Source of the DNA: Ruminococcus sp. UBA7013
GTDB taxonomy: Bacteria > Bacillota > Clostridia > Oscillospirales > Ruminococcaceae
Length of the DNA stretch: 26,409 bases
Direction: 5' to 3'
Assembly: GCA_002449585.1 (NCBI GenBank)
Contig: DJXD01000028.1
Location: forward strand, 1 to 26,409
Made by a program: the position numbers and the translations under genes. This document shows, piece after piece, positions 1-7,123 of the stretch. The notes under the pieces are model-generated. The model saw nothing but the letters and a program-made list of their open reading frames with translations. It did no database searches and was not told where the DNA came from. How positions within the stretch are numbered: the first letter of the stretch is position 1; every line of letters begins with the position of its first letter.

Positions 1-26
1 TTTGTCAAGAAACGAAAGGAGGGAGT

Positions 27-65
27 GGCATTCCTCCCCGACTTTAGAAGTTGGGGTATCCTGCC
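27..65. repeat. 39-base imperfect palindrome, IS200/IS605-end-like (left copy)
   Basis: The outer arms GGCA (27-30) and TGCC (62-65) are complementary. An inner 8-bp stem (36-43 with 49-56, one G-T pair) closes the loop TTAGA. The reverse complement of 26371-26409 matches it closely, including the shared block CTTTAGAAG and flanking runs of C and G. Such hairpins are typical of IS200/IS605 (tnpB) element ends and derived non-autonomous copies. No transposase is visible beside it, so it may be a solitary copy or the edge of an element lying outside the window. Confidence 0.6.
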
Positions 66-73
66 GCCTATTG

Positions 74-1264
74 ATGAAACGATTATCTGCATTACTGGAG
101 CGGACAAAATTATATTTTGAATTATTGCTGATGATAGGCATGGCTTATATTTTTTCAAATTATCTGGATGGAGATATTGGCGTTGTTGTATGGAGCTTTC
201 TGCTGCTTGCGCCGCTGATCTCTTTTCTGCTAAGCTATTATGCCCGGCAGAAAATTACGGCCGAGATACATGCACCTGCCTATCTGGCAAAAGGCAGGCA
301 ATTCCATGCCAATGTGATCCTCCGGTCAGAAGGCCGTCTCCCTGTGCCGTTTCTTCGGTGTCAGACAGAAGCATCTTCAAATTTTTTACAGGAGGATAAA
401 AGACCGGTACAAAGTGCCATGACAGCAGACGAGCCTTTGGAAATTCCTATTGATCTCATAGCTAAATATGCCGGATGCGGTGAAATTAGTTTGAAAGAAT
501 TAGCCGTTTATGATTATCTAGGCTGGTTTCGCTTTCCGGTCAAAGAGATCCCTGCACCCTTAAAAATTGGCGTTATTCCAGAAATTCCTTCTTTGACAGG
601 TGCAAATTTGATTTTACATACTGTCAGTGATGTTGTCCTCACACAGGATGATGAAGAAGAAGAATCCGCAGCGGCGATTTCTGCGCAGTCTATGCCGGGA
701 TATGTTCATAGAGAATATATTCCAGGCGATAATCTCAGGCGGATTAACTGGAAAATGTCAGCCAAAAGAGAAAAATTAATGGTTCGCATGGATGAAGCCG
801 CTTCTACAGTCCGTCCAACAGTGATTTTGGATTTACAGGAGGAACAACAGCCAGAGACTCTGAAACGAAGAGAAATCATGATAGAGGGCGCACTTGGCTT
901 TTTGATTTTATTAGTCAGACAGGGGATTCCCTGTACACTGCGATTCGCCTCTGGACAGAAATGGAAATGTCTGATTCTTGAAAATGAAGAAGCTGTTAGA
1001 AATGCAGCAGTTGAAATAGCTGGGGCTGATTTTATCAATGATGGAAACAGAATTGATCCAGATGCTGTGCATGAAAAAGCAGGGGCATATTTGATTTATA
1101 CACCCAGACCAGAGGAAACGCTTGTTTTACAGATTGCAAGTTTGCGTGAAAAGGGATATGTATGTGCAGTATGTCCGGAAGAAACAGACTGTTCTTTGCT
1201 GAAAAATCTGGATGCCATCTGGCAGATCAGTGAAGATTATGCCATGAAGGTATTACAGAAATGA
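74..1264 (+). CDS. DUF58 domain membrane protein
   Basis: About 396 residues. The N-terminus has two membrane segments (roughly residues 14-32 and 36-53), followed by a soluble region. The DUF58 signature REYIPGD...R.INWK.SA...LMVR begins at Arg213. Genes of this family usually lie between a MoxR-type AAA ATPase and a transglutaminase-like membrane protein, and the latter follows here after 9 bases. A MoxR gene may sit just upstream, outside the window. The biochemical role of DUF58 is not settled; envelope or secreted-protein maturation is usually assumed. The reading frame is open back to a TTG at position 2, but that would translate the palindrome at 27-65. ATG 74 gives a normal DUF58 N-terminus but has no Shine-Dalgarno next to it; AAAGGAGGG lies at 15-23. 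Confidence 0.85.
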   Translation: MKRLSALLERTKLYFELLLMIGMAYIFSNYLDGDIGVVVWSFLLLAPLISFLLSYYARQKITAEIHAPAYLAKGRQFHANVILRSEGRLPVPFLRCQTEASSNFLQEDKRPVQSAMTADEPLEIPIDLIAKYAGCGEISLKELAVYDYLGWFRFPVKEIPAPLKIGVIPEIPSLTGANLILHTVSDVVLTQDDEEEESAAAISAQSMPGYVHREYIPGDNLRRINWKMSAKREKLMVRMDEAASTVRPTVILDLQEEQQPETLKRREIMIEGALGFLILLVRQGIPCTLRFASGQKWKCLILENEEAVRNAAVEIAGADFINDGNRIDPDAVHEKAGAYLIYTPRPEETLVLQIASLREKGYVCAVCPEETDCSLLKNLDAIWQISEDYAMKVLQK

Positions 1265-1273
1265 GGTAGATGT

Positions 1274-3529
1274 ATGTGGAATAAATTACAGGAAATGACA
1301 CAGCATCCAGCCATGAAGTTTTTAAAAAAGCTGGCAGGTGATCCGGTACAGATTTATGCTGTATTTCTTGTGACAACAGTCATGTATTATTATCAAAGCG
1401 GTATGACCTGGCTGTATACGGTTTTAGCTGTGCTGGCAAGCTGGCTGATGATGCGGCTGTATGATTTTATAGCGAAACAGAAATATAAAGTTGTCAGTTT
1501 TATGACATATCTTGTATATATGACCGCTGGCCTTCAGATCATTCGGCTTTTGACTCAGGAAGGAAGAAAAGATTATCCGATCAGTTTCATGGTATGGTTT
1601 CTCACACCACAGCAGGTAGTTTCATTTTCCGGCTGGTATACGGTGAGTATTTATTTATTAATGCTGGGCTTTCTGACCAGTGTTGTATATTATTTTTCTA
1701 AAATCCGCTACAGGATGAGCATGCAGTTTTTGATTATGCTGATCCCACTTAGCTTATATGCAAAAGAAGGTTTGCAGATGCCGGCGGTGTTGGTCATGAT
1801 CCTGCTGGCAAGCTATTTTCTGCTGATGATTTATTGCAGACAGCTGCATAATCCGGAACAGATCCGGTCTTTGCCGAATTTTTACGGAAGCATGTCAATT
1901 GCGGTGTATGTGATGGCATTTTCTATTCTGGCCGCTATTATTCCAAAACCCGAAATCACTGCGGACAGAGAATTTATTGAAAATGCGATGTCTTATAGTT
2001 CTTGGTCAGATGTGCTGATGAATGCAATCAGCATGTTTACAGATACAACAGATAATTCTGTTGGGTCTTCTAATAATAGTCGAACTATTTATTATGTACA
2101 GTCTCCGGAATCGCTCAGACTCCGGACACAGACATATTCTTATTATCAGGAAGATGACAGCTGGACAGTGCTCCGGCGTTATGATTATCCAAATCAAATA
2201 GTGAATCCGGTTCAGGATTTGACATATCAGCCCCGTCAGCTTTTACAGACAATTCTTGATGCGGCTTCACAGGATGCTACATTTGCAGAAACTTATCATC
2301 TTTCTGATTTTGCAGGTGTGATCCTGCCGCCACAGGAAAAAAATACAGTGTCAATATTGCCCTGGTATATCGTTTCATCACAGGTATTCCCTTCTCCAAC
2401 AAGAACAACAAGTATTAATAATTCAGAGAGTAATAATATTAAGAAATCTGAAACAGATACTTTTCAGGGGGCAGGCGGTTATGGTTGGTCAAATATCACA
2501 TATTATTCAGATATTTATGCAAATTATGAGGCTGTGCTTCCTGTGCTGAAATCTCTGTCAAAAGAAACATATCAGAATTTGCTGACGGATGCGCAGGAGA
2601 TCCTGACAGATCCGGAGCAGATTGCTCTGCTTAAAAAAGTACAGGAAGAAGCCGAAAAAGCAGATGCTTATTTTACAGATGCCAAAGAAATAGATTTCAG
2701 AAGTGATATTATTTCTCAGCTTTCAGAAGAAATAACAGCCGGATTGACTTCTGATTTTGATAAGGCAAAAGCCATTGAACAATATTTTATCCGGGAAGGA
2801 TTTGTTTATGATCAGGCCTATCAGAAACCGCTTGGCGCAAATGCAGTTTCTTTCTTGATACAAAGCAAAAAAGGCGTTTGCTATGAATATGCAACCGCAA
2901 TGGTACTCCTGTGCCGTGCCGCCGGACTCCCTGCCCGATATGTACAGGGATATAATCTCAATGAAATGTATAATCGTGAAATAGACGGCCATCAGGTGAA
3001 TTATTTGATTAAAGTCCGTGATGCCCATGCATTTCCGGAAGTCTATATTTCCGGCTATGGATGGCTCAGCTTTGAACCAACTGTTCCCAGTGATGAAATT
3101 ACAGATGGAACTGCTGAAAATCAGCATATTACAGAATGGGGCTTTGTCCTGCTCGGCTTGGCATTGCTGGCATTTGTAATTTATTTGCTGATGCCCCGTA
3201 TCCGGGAAAACTTGTTCCGGAAACGAATTCTTACTATGACACCGCAGGAAAGTGCGTCAGCCATATTCCAGCATATGCGCCGCATTCTGCGTTTGCCGGA
3301 CAGTACAACCGTGTGTGAACTGGCAGAGCATTCCCGCCCCTTCTGCCCGGAAAGTGCCCTGTTTTCTGCATTGGATGTTCTGTTATACAGTCATGAGACA
3401 GAAAAACCTATGACATCACCACAGCTTGCCGAGACATATTGCAGGTGGCAGGCCAATCATGTGCAGTTTCTCAAAGAAGAAGCACAAAAACAAAAATTAC
3501 AAGCAAAAGCGAAACGAAAGGAGCGTTAA
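1274..3529 (+). CDS. Transglutaminase-like membrane protein (TgpA-type)
   Basis: 751 residues. The N-terminal third is a bundle of about six hydrophobic segments (up to about residue 225). A large extracytoplasmic region follows, with a transglutaminase-like core near residues 500-605, one more membrane helix near 627-646, and a cytoplasmic basic tail. Catalytic candidates are Cys536 (GVCYEYA), His585 (DAHAFPEV) and Glu601 (FEPT); the third residue is Asp or Glu in this family. The layout matches TgpA-type proteins (DUF3488 + transglutaminase + DUF4129). A GAGGT-like ribosome site overlaps the end of the DUF58 gene, which indicates translational coupling. The substrate is unknown; a protease or peptide-modifying role at the cell surface is inferred from the family. 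Confidence 0.88.
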   Translation: MWNKLQEMTQHPAMKFLKKLAGDPVQIYAVFLVTTVMYYYQSGMTWLYTVLAVLASWLMMRLYDFIAKQKYKVVSFMTYLVYMTAGLQIIRLLTQEGRKDYPISFMVWFLTPQQVVSFSGWYTVSIYLLMLGFLTSVVYYFSKIRYRMSMQFLIMLIPLSLYAKEGLQMPAVLVMILLASYFLLMIYCRQLHNPEQIRSLPNFYGSMSIAVYVMAFSILAAIIPKPEITADREFIENAMSYSSWSDVLMNAISMFTDTTDNSVGSSNNSRTIYYVQSPESLRLRTQTYSYYQEDDSWTVLRRYDYPNQIVNPVQDLTYQPRQLLQTILDAASQDATFAETYHLSDFAGVILPPQEKNTVSILPWYIVSSQVFPSPTRTTSINNSESNNIKKSETDTFQGAGGYGWSNITYYSDIYANYEAVLPVLKSLSKETYQNLLTDAQEILTDPEQIALLKKVQEEAEKADAYFTDAKEIDFRSDIISQLSEEITAGLTSDFDKAKAIEQYFIREGFVYDQAYQKPLGANAVSFLIQSKKGVCYEYATAMVLLCRAAGLPARYVQGYNLNEMYNREIDGHQVNYLIKVRDAHAFPEVYISGYGWLSFEPTVPSDEITDGTAENQHITEWGFVLLGLALLAFVIYLLMPRIRENLFRKRILTMTPQESASAIFQHMRRILRLPDSTTVCELAEHSRPFCPESALFSALDVLLYSHETEKPMTSPQLAETYCRWQANHVQFLKEEAQKQKLQAKAKRKER

Positions 3530-3535
3530 TTCCCA

Positions 3536-4951
3536 ATGTCATTTTTTAAGCGCAAAGCCGCTATCATTGGTGCAGTGCTTTCCGCTGTTATGAGTGCCGC
3601 CATTCTTGGCAGCTCCCTGAGCTATGCCGCATCCGCAGGTTATAAAAATTGGAAACAGTACGGATGTACATGGAGCAGTAAAATACTCGGCGCAAGCGGA
3701 GAAACTGTGTCAAAAAGCGGTTGTGCGGTTACTTCAGCCGCTATCCTGATGGTACAGTCAGGATCTGTTGCAGATAATCATTTCACGCCTGGTGTGATTG
3801 TGGATTATCTGAATCAGCACAGCGGCTTTTCCAAAAATGGTGCACTGAACTGGGGAGCATTAACAGGATATGCACCAGATTTCAAATTTGTACAAGGTGC
3901 GGAATTATTCGGCACACAGGAACAGAAAGCCGCAAAAATCAAGAGTTTTCTGGATGCTGGATATTATATAATCGCCGGTGTGAAATATGAAGGGCATTTT
4001 GTTGCGGTGGATTCTGTAGAAGGAAATCAGGTTATTATGATGGATCCCGGCAGCGAGAAAACTTCTTTGTTTGATACATATGCGGCAAGCGGTGTGGTTT
4101 CTTTGCGTTTGTTCAAAGGCGCAAATTCAGATGTCACCGTGACCCCAGCAATAAAACCAACAGTGATGCCGGATGCACCTGAAACAGCCCCGGTTGAAAT
4201 TATTAATGCAGAACTGATTCAGCCGGAAACAGCCCCGGAAATCATAGAGACAATGCCACCTGAAACAATAGCCGTCCAAACTGCTCCGCCCGTTGTCACC
4301 AGTTTAGAGACAACAATGACAGAAACAACGGTGATTACAACAACGGAGACAGTGATTCTATCAGAAACAACAACGGCAAGCTCTGAAAGTATTCCGGTGC
4401 AGACAGCTCCCCCTCTGATGACTACATCAGAAAGTACATCTACAACAACAAAGCCTGCTGAAACAGAAGAGTTGATTGTGATCACAACTAAGCCAATGAC
4501 TTCTACAGAGGTTGTTGTTACAACAACCATAACACCGGAAATGATAGATCCCGCAGCGGAAAGTATTCCGGAAATCATGATTGATCCGATTGAGGAAGAA
4601 GAAACAGAAGCCGTGATAGATATTATCCTGCTGGAAGCTCCCTCTACTGCTCCCGGAGAAGAAGCTGCTGCTTCTGAACCGGCTGAGACAATTGCAGTTT
4701 ATATTCCCGAAGAACAGGCAGAAGCAACATTATTTAAAATCAAAGAGCAGAATTTATTTATGCAGGTTAGATTTCATATTCATGAAAATTTGAACCTGCG
4801 TGAAACAGCAAATACAGATTCTGAGATCCTTGCCGTAATTCCGGCGGATACTTGTCTGGATGTTGTTGAAGTCGATGAAGAATTTAAATGGGGCAAAGTT
4901 GCCTTTGAAGGCAAAGAAGGCTGGATTTCTTTGCATTTTGCAGGACTTTGA
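3536..4951 (+). CDS. Secreted C39-like cysteine peptidase with Thr-rich linker and SH3 domain
   Basis: 471 residues. It has a classical signal peptide (MSFFKRKAA..., hydrophobic 8-30, likely cleavage near Ala31-Ala34). Residues about 36-195 resemble the peptidase C39-like fold: Cys63 in KSGCAVTS, His154 in GHFVAVD and Asp170 in MMDPG form a plausible triad. Residues about 200-395 are a low-complexity Thr/Glu/Pro linker, a likely glycosylation or wall-spanning stretch. The last 65 residues match a bacterial SH3 domain (NLRETANTDSEIL), usually a cell-wall binder. The gene starts 6 bases after the transglutaminase gene and its ribosome site AAAGGAG lies in that gene's end, so it belongs to the same operon. 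The substrate cannot be told from sequence; a wall-localised peptidase or amidase is likely. Confidence 0.8.
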   Translation: MSFFKRKAAIIGAVLSAVMSAAILGSSLSYAASAGYKNWKQYGCTWSSKILGASGETVSKSGCAVTSAAILMVQSGSVADNHFTPGVIVDYLNQHSGFSKNGALNWGALTGYAPDFKFVQGAELFGTQEQKAAKIKSFLDAGYYIIAGVKYEGHFVAVDSVEGNQVIMMDPGSEKTSLFDTYAASGVVSLRLFKGANSDVTVTPAIKPTVMPDAPETAPVEIINAELIQPETAPEIIETMPPETIAVQTAPPVVTSLETTMTETTVITTTETVILSETTTASSESIPVQTAPPLMTTSESTSTTTKPAETEELIVITTKPMTSTEVVVTTTITPEMIDPAAESIPEIMIDPIEEEETEAVIDIILLEAPSTAPGEEAAASEPAETIAVYIPEEQAEATLFKIKEQNLFMQVRFHIHENLNLRETANTDSEILAVIPADTCLDVVEVDEEFKWGKVAFEGKEGWISLHFAGL

Positions 4952-4971
4952 TCTCTGGAACGTGAAATCAT

Positions 4972-5004
4972 AAAGCCGCCGGGCTGGCACTGACCGGCGG
5001 TTTT
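4972..5004 (+). terminator. Hairpin terminator after the C39 peptidase gene
   Basis: The stem core CCGCCGG (4976-4982) pairs with CCGGCGG (4994-5000), extended by AAAG/TTTT to about 11 bp. The T run is short (TTTTGATT), and no separate promoter for prmA is visible between it and the prmA start. Partial read-through into prmA is therefore plausible. Confidence 0.7.
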
Positions 5005-5022
5005 GATTATGGAGGTATTTTT

Positions 5023-5991
5023 ATGAATTGGTCAGAAGTGAAGATTATAACAGAAACTCCCGCAATTGAAATTTTATGCGCTATGCTGACAGATCTGGGT
5101 GTGAAAGGATTTGTTACACAGGATAAAGAAAGCTTTCAGGAATTTTTGAATGATAAATCAGGGAAATGGGATTATATTGATGAAAATTTGATGCAGTTGT
5201 CTGAATGCGATACTAGTATTATGTTTTATCTGCCCGATGATGCGCAGGGGGCAGAACAATTTGCAAGTATTCGGAATTTTTTGGATCAGCTCCGTCAAAG
5301 AGAAGATGCCGCATTTTTCGGCAGTCTGGAACTGACCTGCAATCAGGTGAAAGAAGAAGATTGGGCAAATAATTGGAAACAGTATTTTAAACCGTTTCCC
5401 GTCGGAAAGAAATTATTTATCAAACCTTCATGGGAAAATGCACCCGAACAGAATGATAGAATGATATTAGAGATTGATCCGGCATCTAGTTTCGGCACAG
5501 GGCAGCATCATACAACACGTCTTTGCCTTGAACTGATGGAATCGGTTCTGCATCCCGGTGATAGAATTCTTGATCTTGGCTGTGGAAGTGGTATTCTTTC
5601 CATTGGTGGCATGTTATTAGGGGCAGAATCTGCATTTGCTGTTGATATTGTAGAAAATTCTGTCAGAACAGCGGCGGAAAATGCAGAGAAAAATCATATT
5701 GCCCCGGAAAAATATATCACAGCTTGCGGAGATATTTGCACGGATACAGCATTATGCACTCGAATTGGAACAGATTATGATCTGATCTGTGCTAATATCG
5801 TTGCTGATGTATTAATAGCAATGTCCGGCCTTTTTGGAAAATTTCTGAAAAAAGACGGCTTTCTGATCGTATCCGGCATTATTATTGAACGGGCGGAGGA
5901 AGTCCTGCATGTACTGGATCAGAAAGGCTTTACACAGATCGAAGTCAGAGAAAAAGAAGGATGGGCGGCGGCTCTGCTCCAAATCAGATAA
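5023..5991 (+). CDS. prmA: Ribosomal protein L11 methyltransferase
   Basis: 322 residues, the usual PrmA length. PrmA is a cytoplasmic S-adenosylmethionine-dependent enzyme that methylates ribosomal protein L11. The N-terminal half is the L11-recognition region. The signature FGTGQHHTT precedes the SAM-binding loop DLGCGSG at residues 184-190. The catalytic-domain motif CANIVADVL follows near residue 250, matching the N(I/L)xAxxL pattern of PrmA. GGAGG at 5011-5015 sets the ATG start. It lies between two hairpin terminators and so may be transcribed alone or by read-through from the envelope operon. Confidence 0.95.
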   Translation: MNWSEVKIITETPAIEILCAMLTDLGVKGFVTQDKESFQEFLNDKSGKWDYIDENLMQLSECDTSIMFYLPDDAQGAEQFASIRNFLDQLRQREDAAFFGSLELTCNQVKEEDWANNWKQYFKPFPVGKKLFIKPSWENAPEQNDRMILEIDPASSFGTGQHHTTRLCLELMESVLHPGDRILDLGCGSGILSIGGMLLGAESAFAVDIVENSVRTAAENAEKNHIAPEKYITACGDICTDTALCTRIGTDYDLICANIVADVLIAMSGLFGKFLKKDGFLIVSGIIIERAEEVLHVLDQKGFTQIEVREKEGWAAALLQIR

Positions 5992-5996
5992 AAAAA

Positions 5997-6023
5997 GGCA
6001 CAGTGTCACACTGTGCCGCTTTT
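5997..6023. terminator. Bidirectional terminator between prmA and the LRR gene
   Basis: A perfect 9-bp stem, GGCACAGTG (5997-6005) with CACTGTGCC (6009-6017), has an A run before it and GCTTTTG after it. It can therefore serve both convergent genes. Confidence 0.85.
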
Positions 6024-6025
6024 GA

Positions 6026-6871
6026 TTATAAGCTGAATTTTTTTTGAATAATATCCTCTGTGGATTGATAGCCAATATTCTGATCTTTGTAATTCGTCAG
6101 CAGAATTTGAATTTCAACCGCTTTTTTATCAATCGCATATCTAATTAATTTGTCAATATTGCCTCTTTTCACAAGCTTTCCCTGGTCTAGTATTTTCCGG
6201 ATAGTTTCCGCATCAGAAATATCAATCAAATAGCGGAACATGTCTGTGAATTTGCCTTTTACAAGTTTGAATGTTTCTGCATCAGCATCAGAAATAAACA
6301 TGCCCCAGATTACGCTGTATCTTAATTTTTTCGGCCATGTCCGCATGATTTCAAAATTTTTCTGATCAATAGCAGTGAAAATTTTTGATGGTTGTACTTC
6401 ATGCCTGCCAAAATAATCAAAACAGTCATTCTGGATAGAAATGCCATGATAAGAAATATCTGTCAGATGATTACAGAAATTAAAAGCCGAATTGCTGATT
6501 TTTCTGACGCTTTTCGGAATGCTTATTTTTTTCAGATTCTGACAGGAACGGAAGGCTTCTTCCCGTATCTGTGTCACGCCCTCTGGAATGACAATGCTTT
6601 CCAGATGATTGCAATAAGCAAACGTTTCTTTTTCAATGCAGGTAATATTCCGGGAAAGCGTAATACTCCGCAGATTGATGCATTGATAGAATGCCTGAAA
6701 TCCGATTCTCTTCACACTGTCCGGAATAATAACATTTTGAATATGCGGGAGACTTTGAAATGTATTATCCCCGATCCGGGTTACAGTGCTTGGAATAATG
6801 ACCTCTGGTTGTGTACGATCGTGATAATAAAGCAAAATGCCGTTTTTGATCTCAAATATGGATTGATCCAT
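6026..6871 (-). CDS. Cytoplasmic BspA-type leucine-rich repeat protein with ankyrin-like tail
   Basis: 281 residues, with no signal peptide and no membrane segment. Residues about 22-146 hold five units of about 23 residues of the LRR_5/BspA type (pattern IPxSVxxIxxxAFxxCxxLxxI). The region from about 165 to the end is helical and resembles degenerate ankyrin-type repeats (FKLVKGKF..., AETIRKILDQGKLV, KAVEIQILLTNY). BspA repeats are usually found on exported adhesins, so an apparently intracellular version suggests a protein-interaction role inside the cell. Its ribosome site AAAGGTGG lies just upstream, and a consensus promoter is at 6904-6932. No partner can be named. Confidence 0.8.
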   Translation of the reverse strand: MDQSIFEIKNGILLYYHDRTQPEVIIPSTVTRIGDNTFQSLPHIQNVIIPDSVKRIGFQAFYQCINLRSITLSRNITCIEKETFAYCNHLESIVIPEGVTQIREEAFRSCQNLKKISIPKSVRKISNSAFNFCNHLTDISYHGISIQNDCFDYFGRHEVQPSKIFTAIDQKNFEIMRTWPKKLRYSVIWGMFISDADAETFKLVKGKFTDMFRYLIDISDAETIRKILDQGKLVKRGNIDKLIRYAIDKKAVEIQILLTNYKDQNIGYQSTEDIIQKKFSL

Positions 6872-6903
6872 AAAAAACCACCTTTCATGATTGGGTTATT
6901 TTT

Positions 6904-6932
6904 ATTTTATCAGATTGGAGAGGATTTGTCAA
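6904..6932 (-). promoter_or_regulatory. Sigma-A promoter of the LRR gene
   Basis: On the minus strand, a perfect TTGACA (6927-6932) and TAAAAT (6904-6909) are separated by exactly 17 bases. They lie about 30 bases upstream of the LRR start codon. Confidence 0.8.
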
Positions 6933-7041
6933 GAAAAAAGAATTTTCAACAGGAAAGTCATAAAATGGAATTCTAATTGTGCAGAATGCACAAATTTGAA
7001 ATAGCAAAAATAGAATATATATAGAAATTCTTCTCTTTGGA

Positions 7042-7070
7042 TTGAAAAAACTGTGTATTAGTGATATAAT
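7042..7070 (+). promoter_or_regulatory. Sigma-A promoter of the EF-G paralogue
   Basis: TTGAAA (7042-7047), a 17-base spacer and a perfect TATAAT (7065-7070), with TG one base upstream of the -10 (extended -10). The start codon is 53 bases further on, preceded by AAAAGGAG. Confidence 0.88.
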
Positions 7071-7123
7071 AGATATTAGTTTGAATCGAACTTATTTTCT
7101 TAGAAAAGGAGCGTTATTTTTTT

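Noticed and set aside
4219..4578. Minus-strand open frame opposite the Thr-rich linker
   Set aside because: It is a Val/Ser/Thr low-complexity mirror of the ACA-rich linker codons, with no ribosome site or domain.
6392..6976. Plus-strand frame of 194 residues opposite the LRR gene
   Set aside because: The minus-strand LRR protein has clear repeats, a ribosome site and a consensus promoter. The opposite frame has no recognisable features and no ribosome site.
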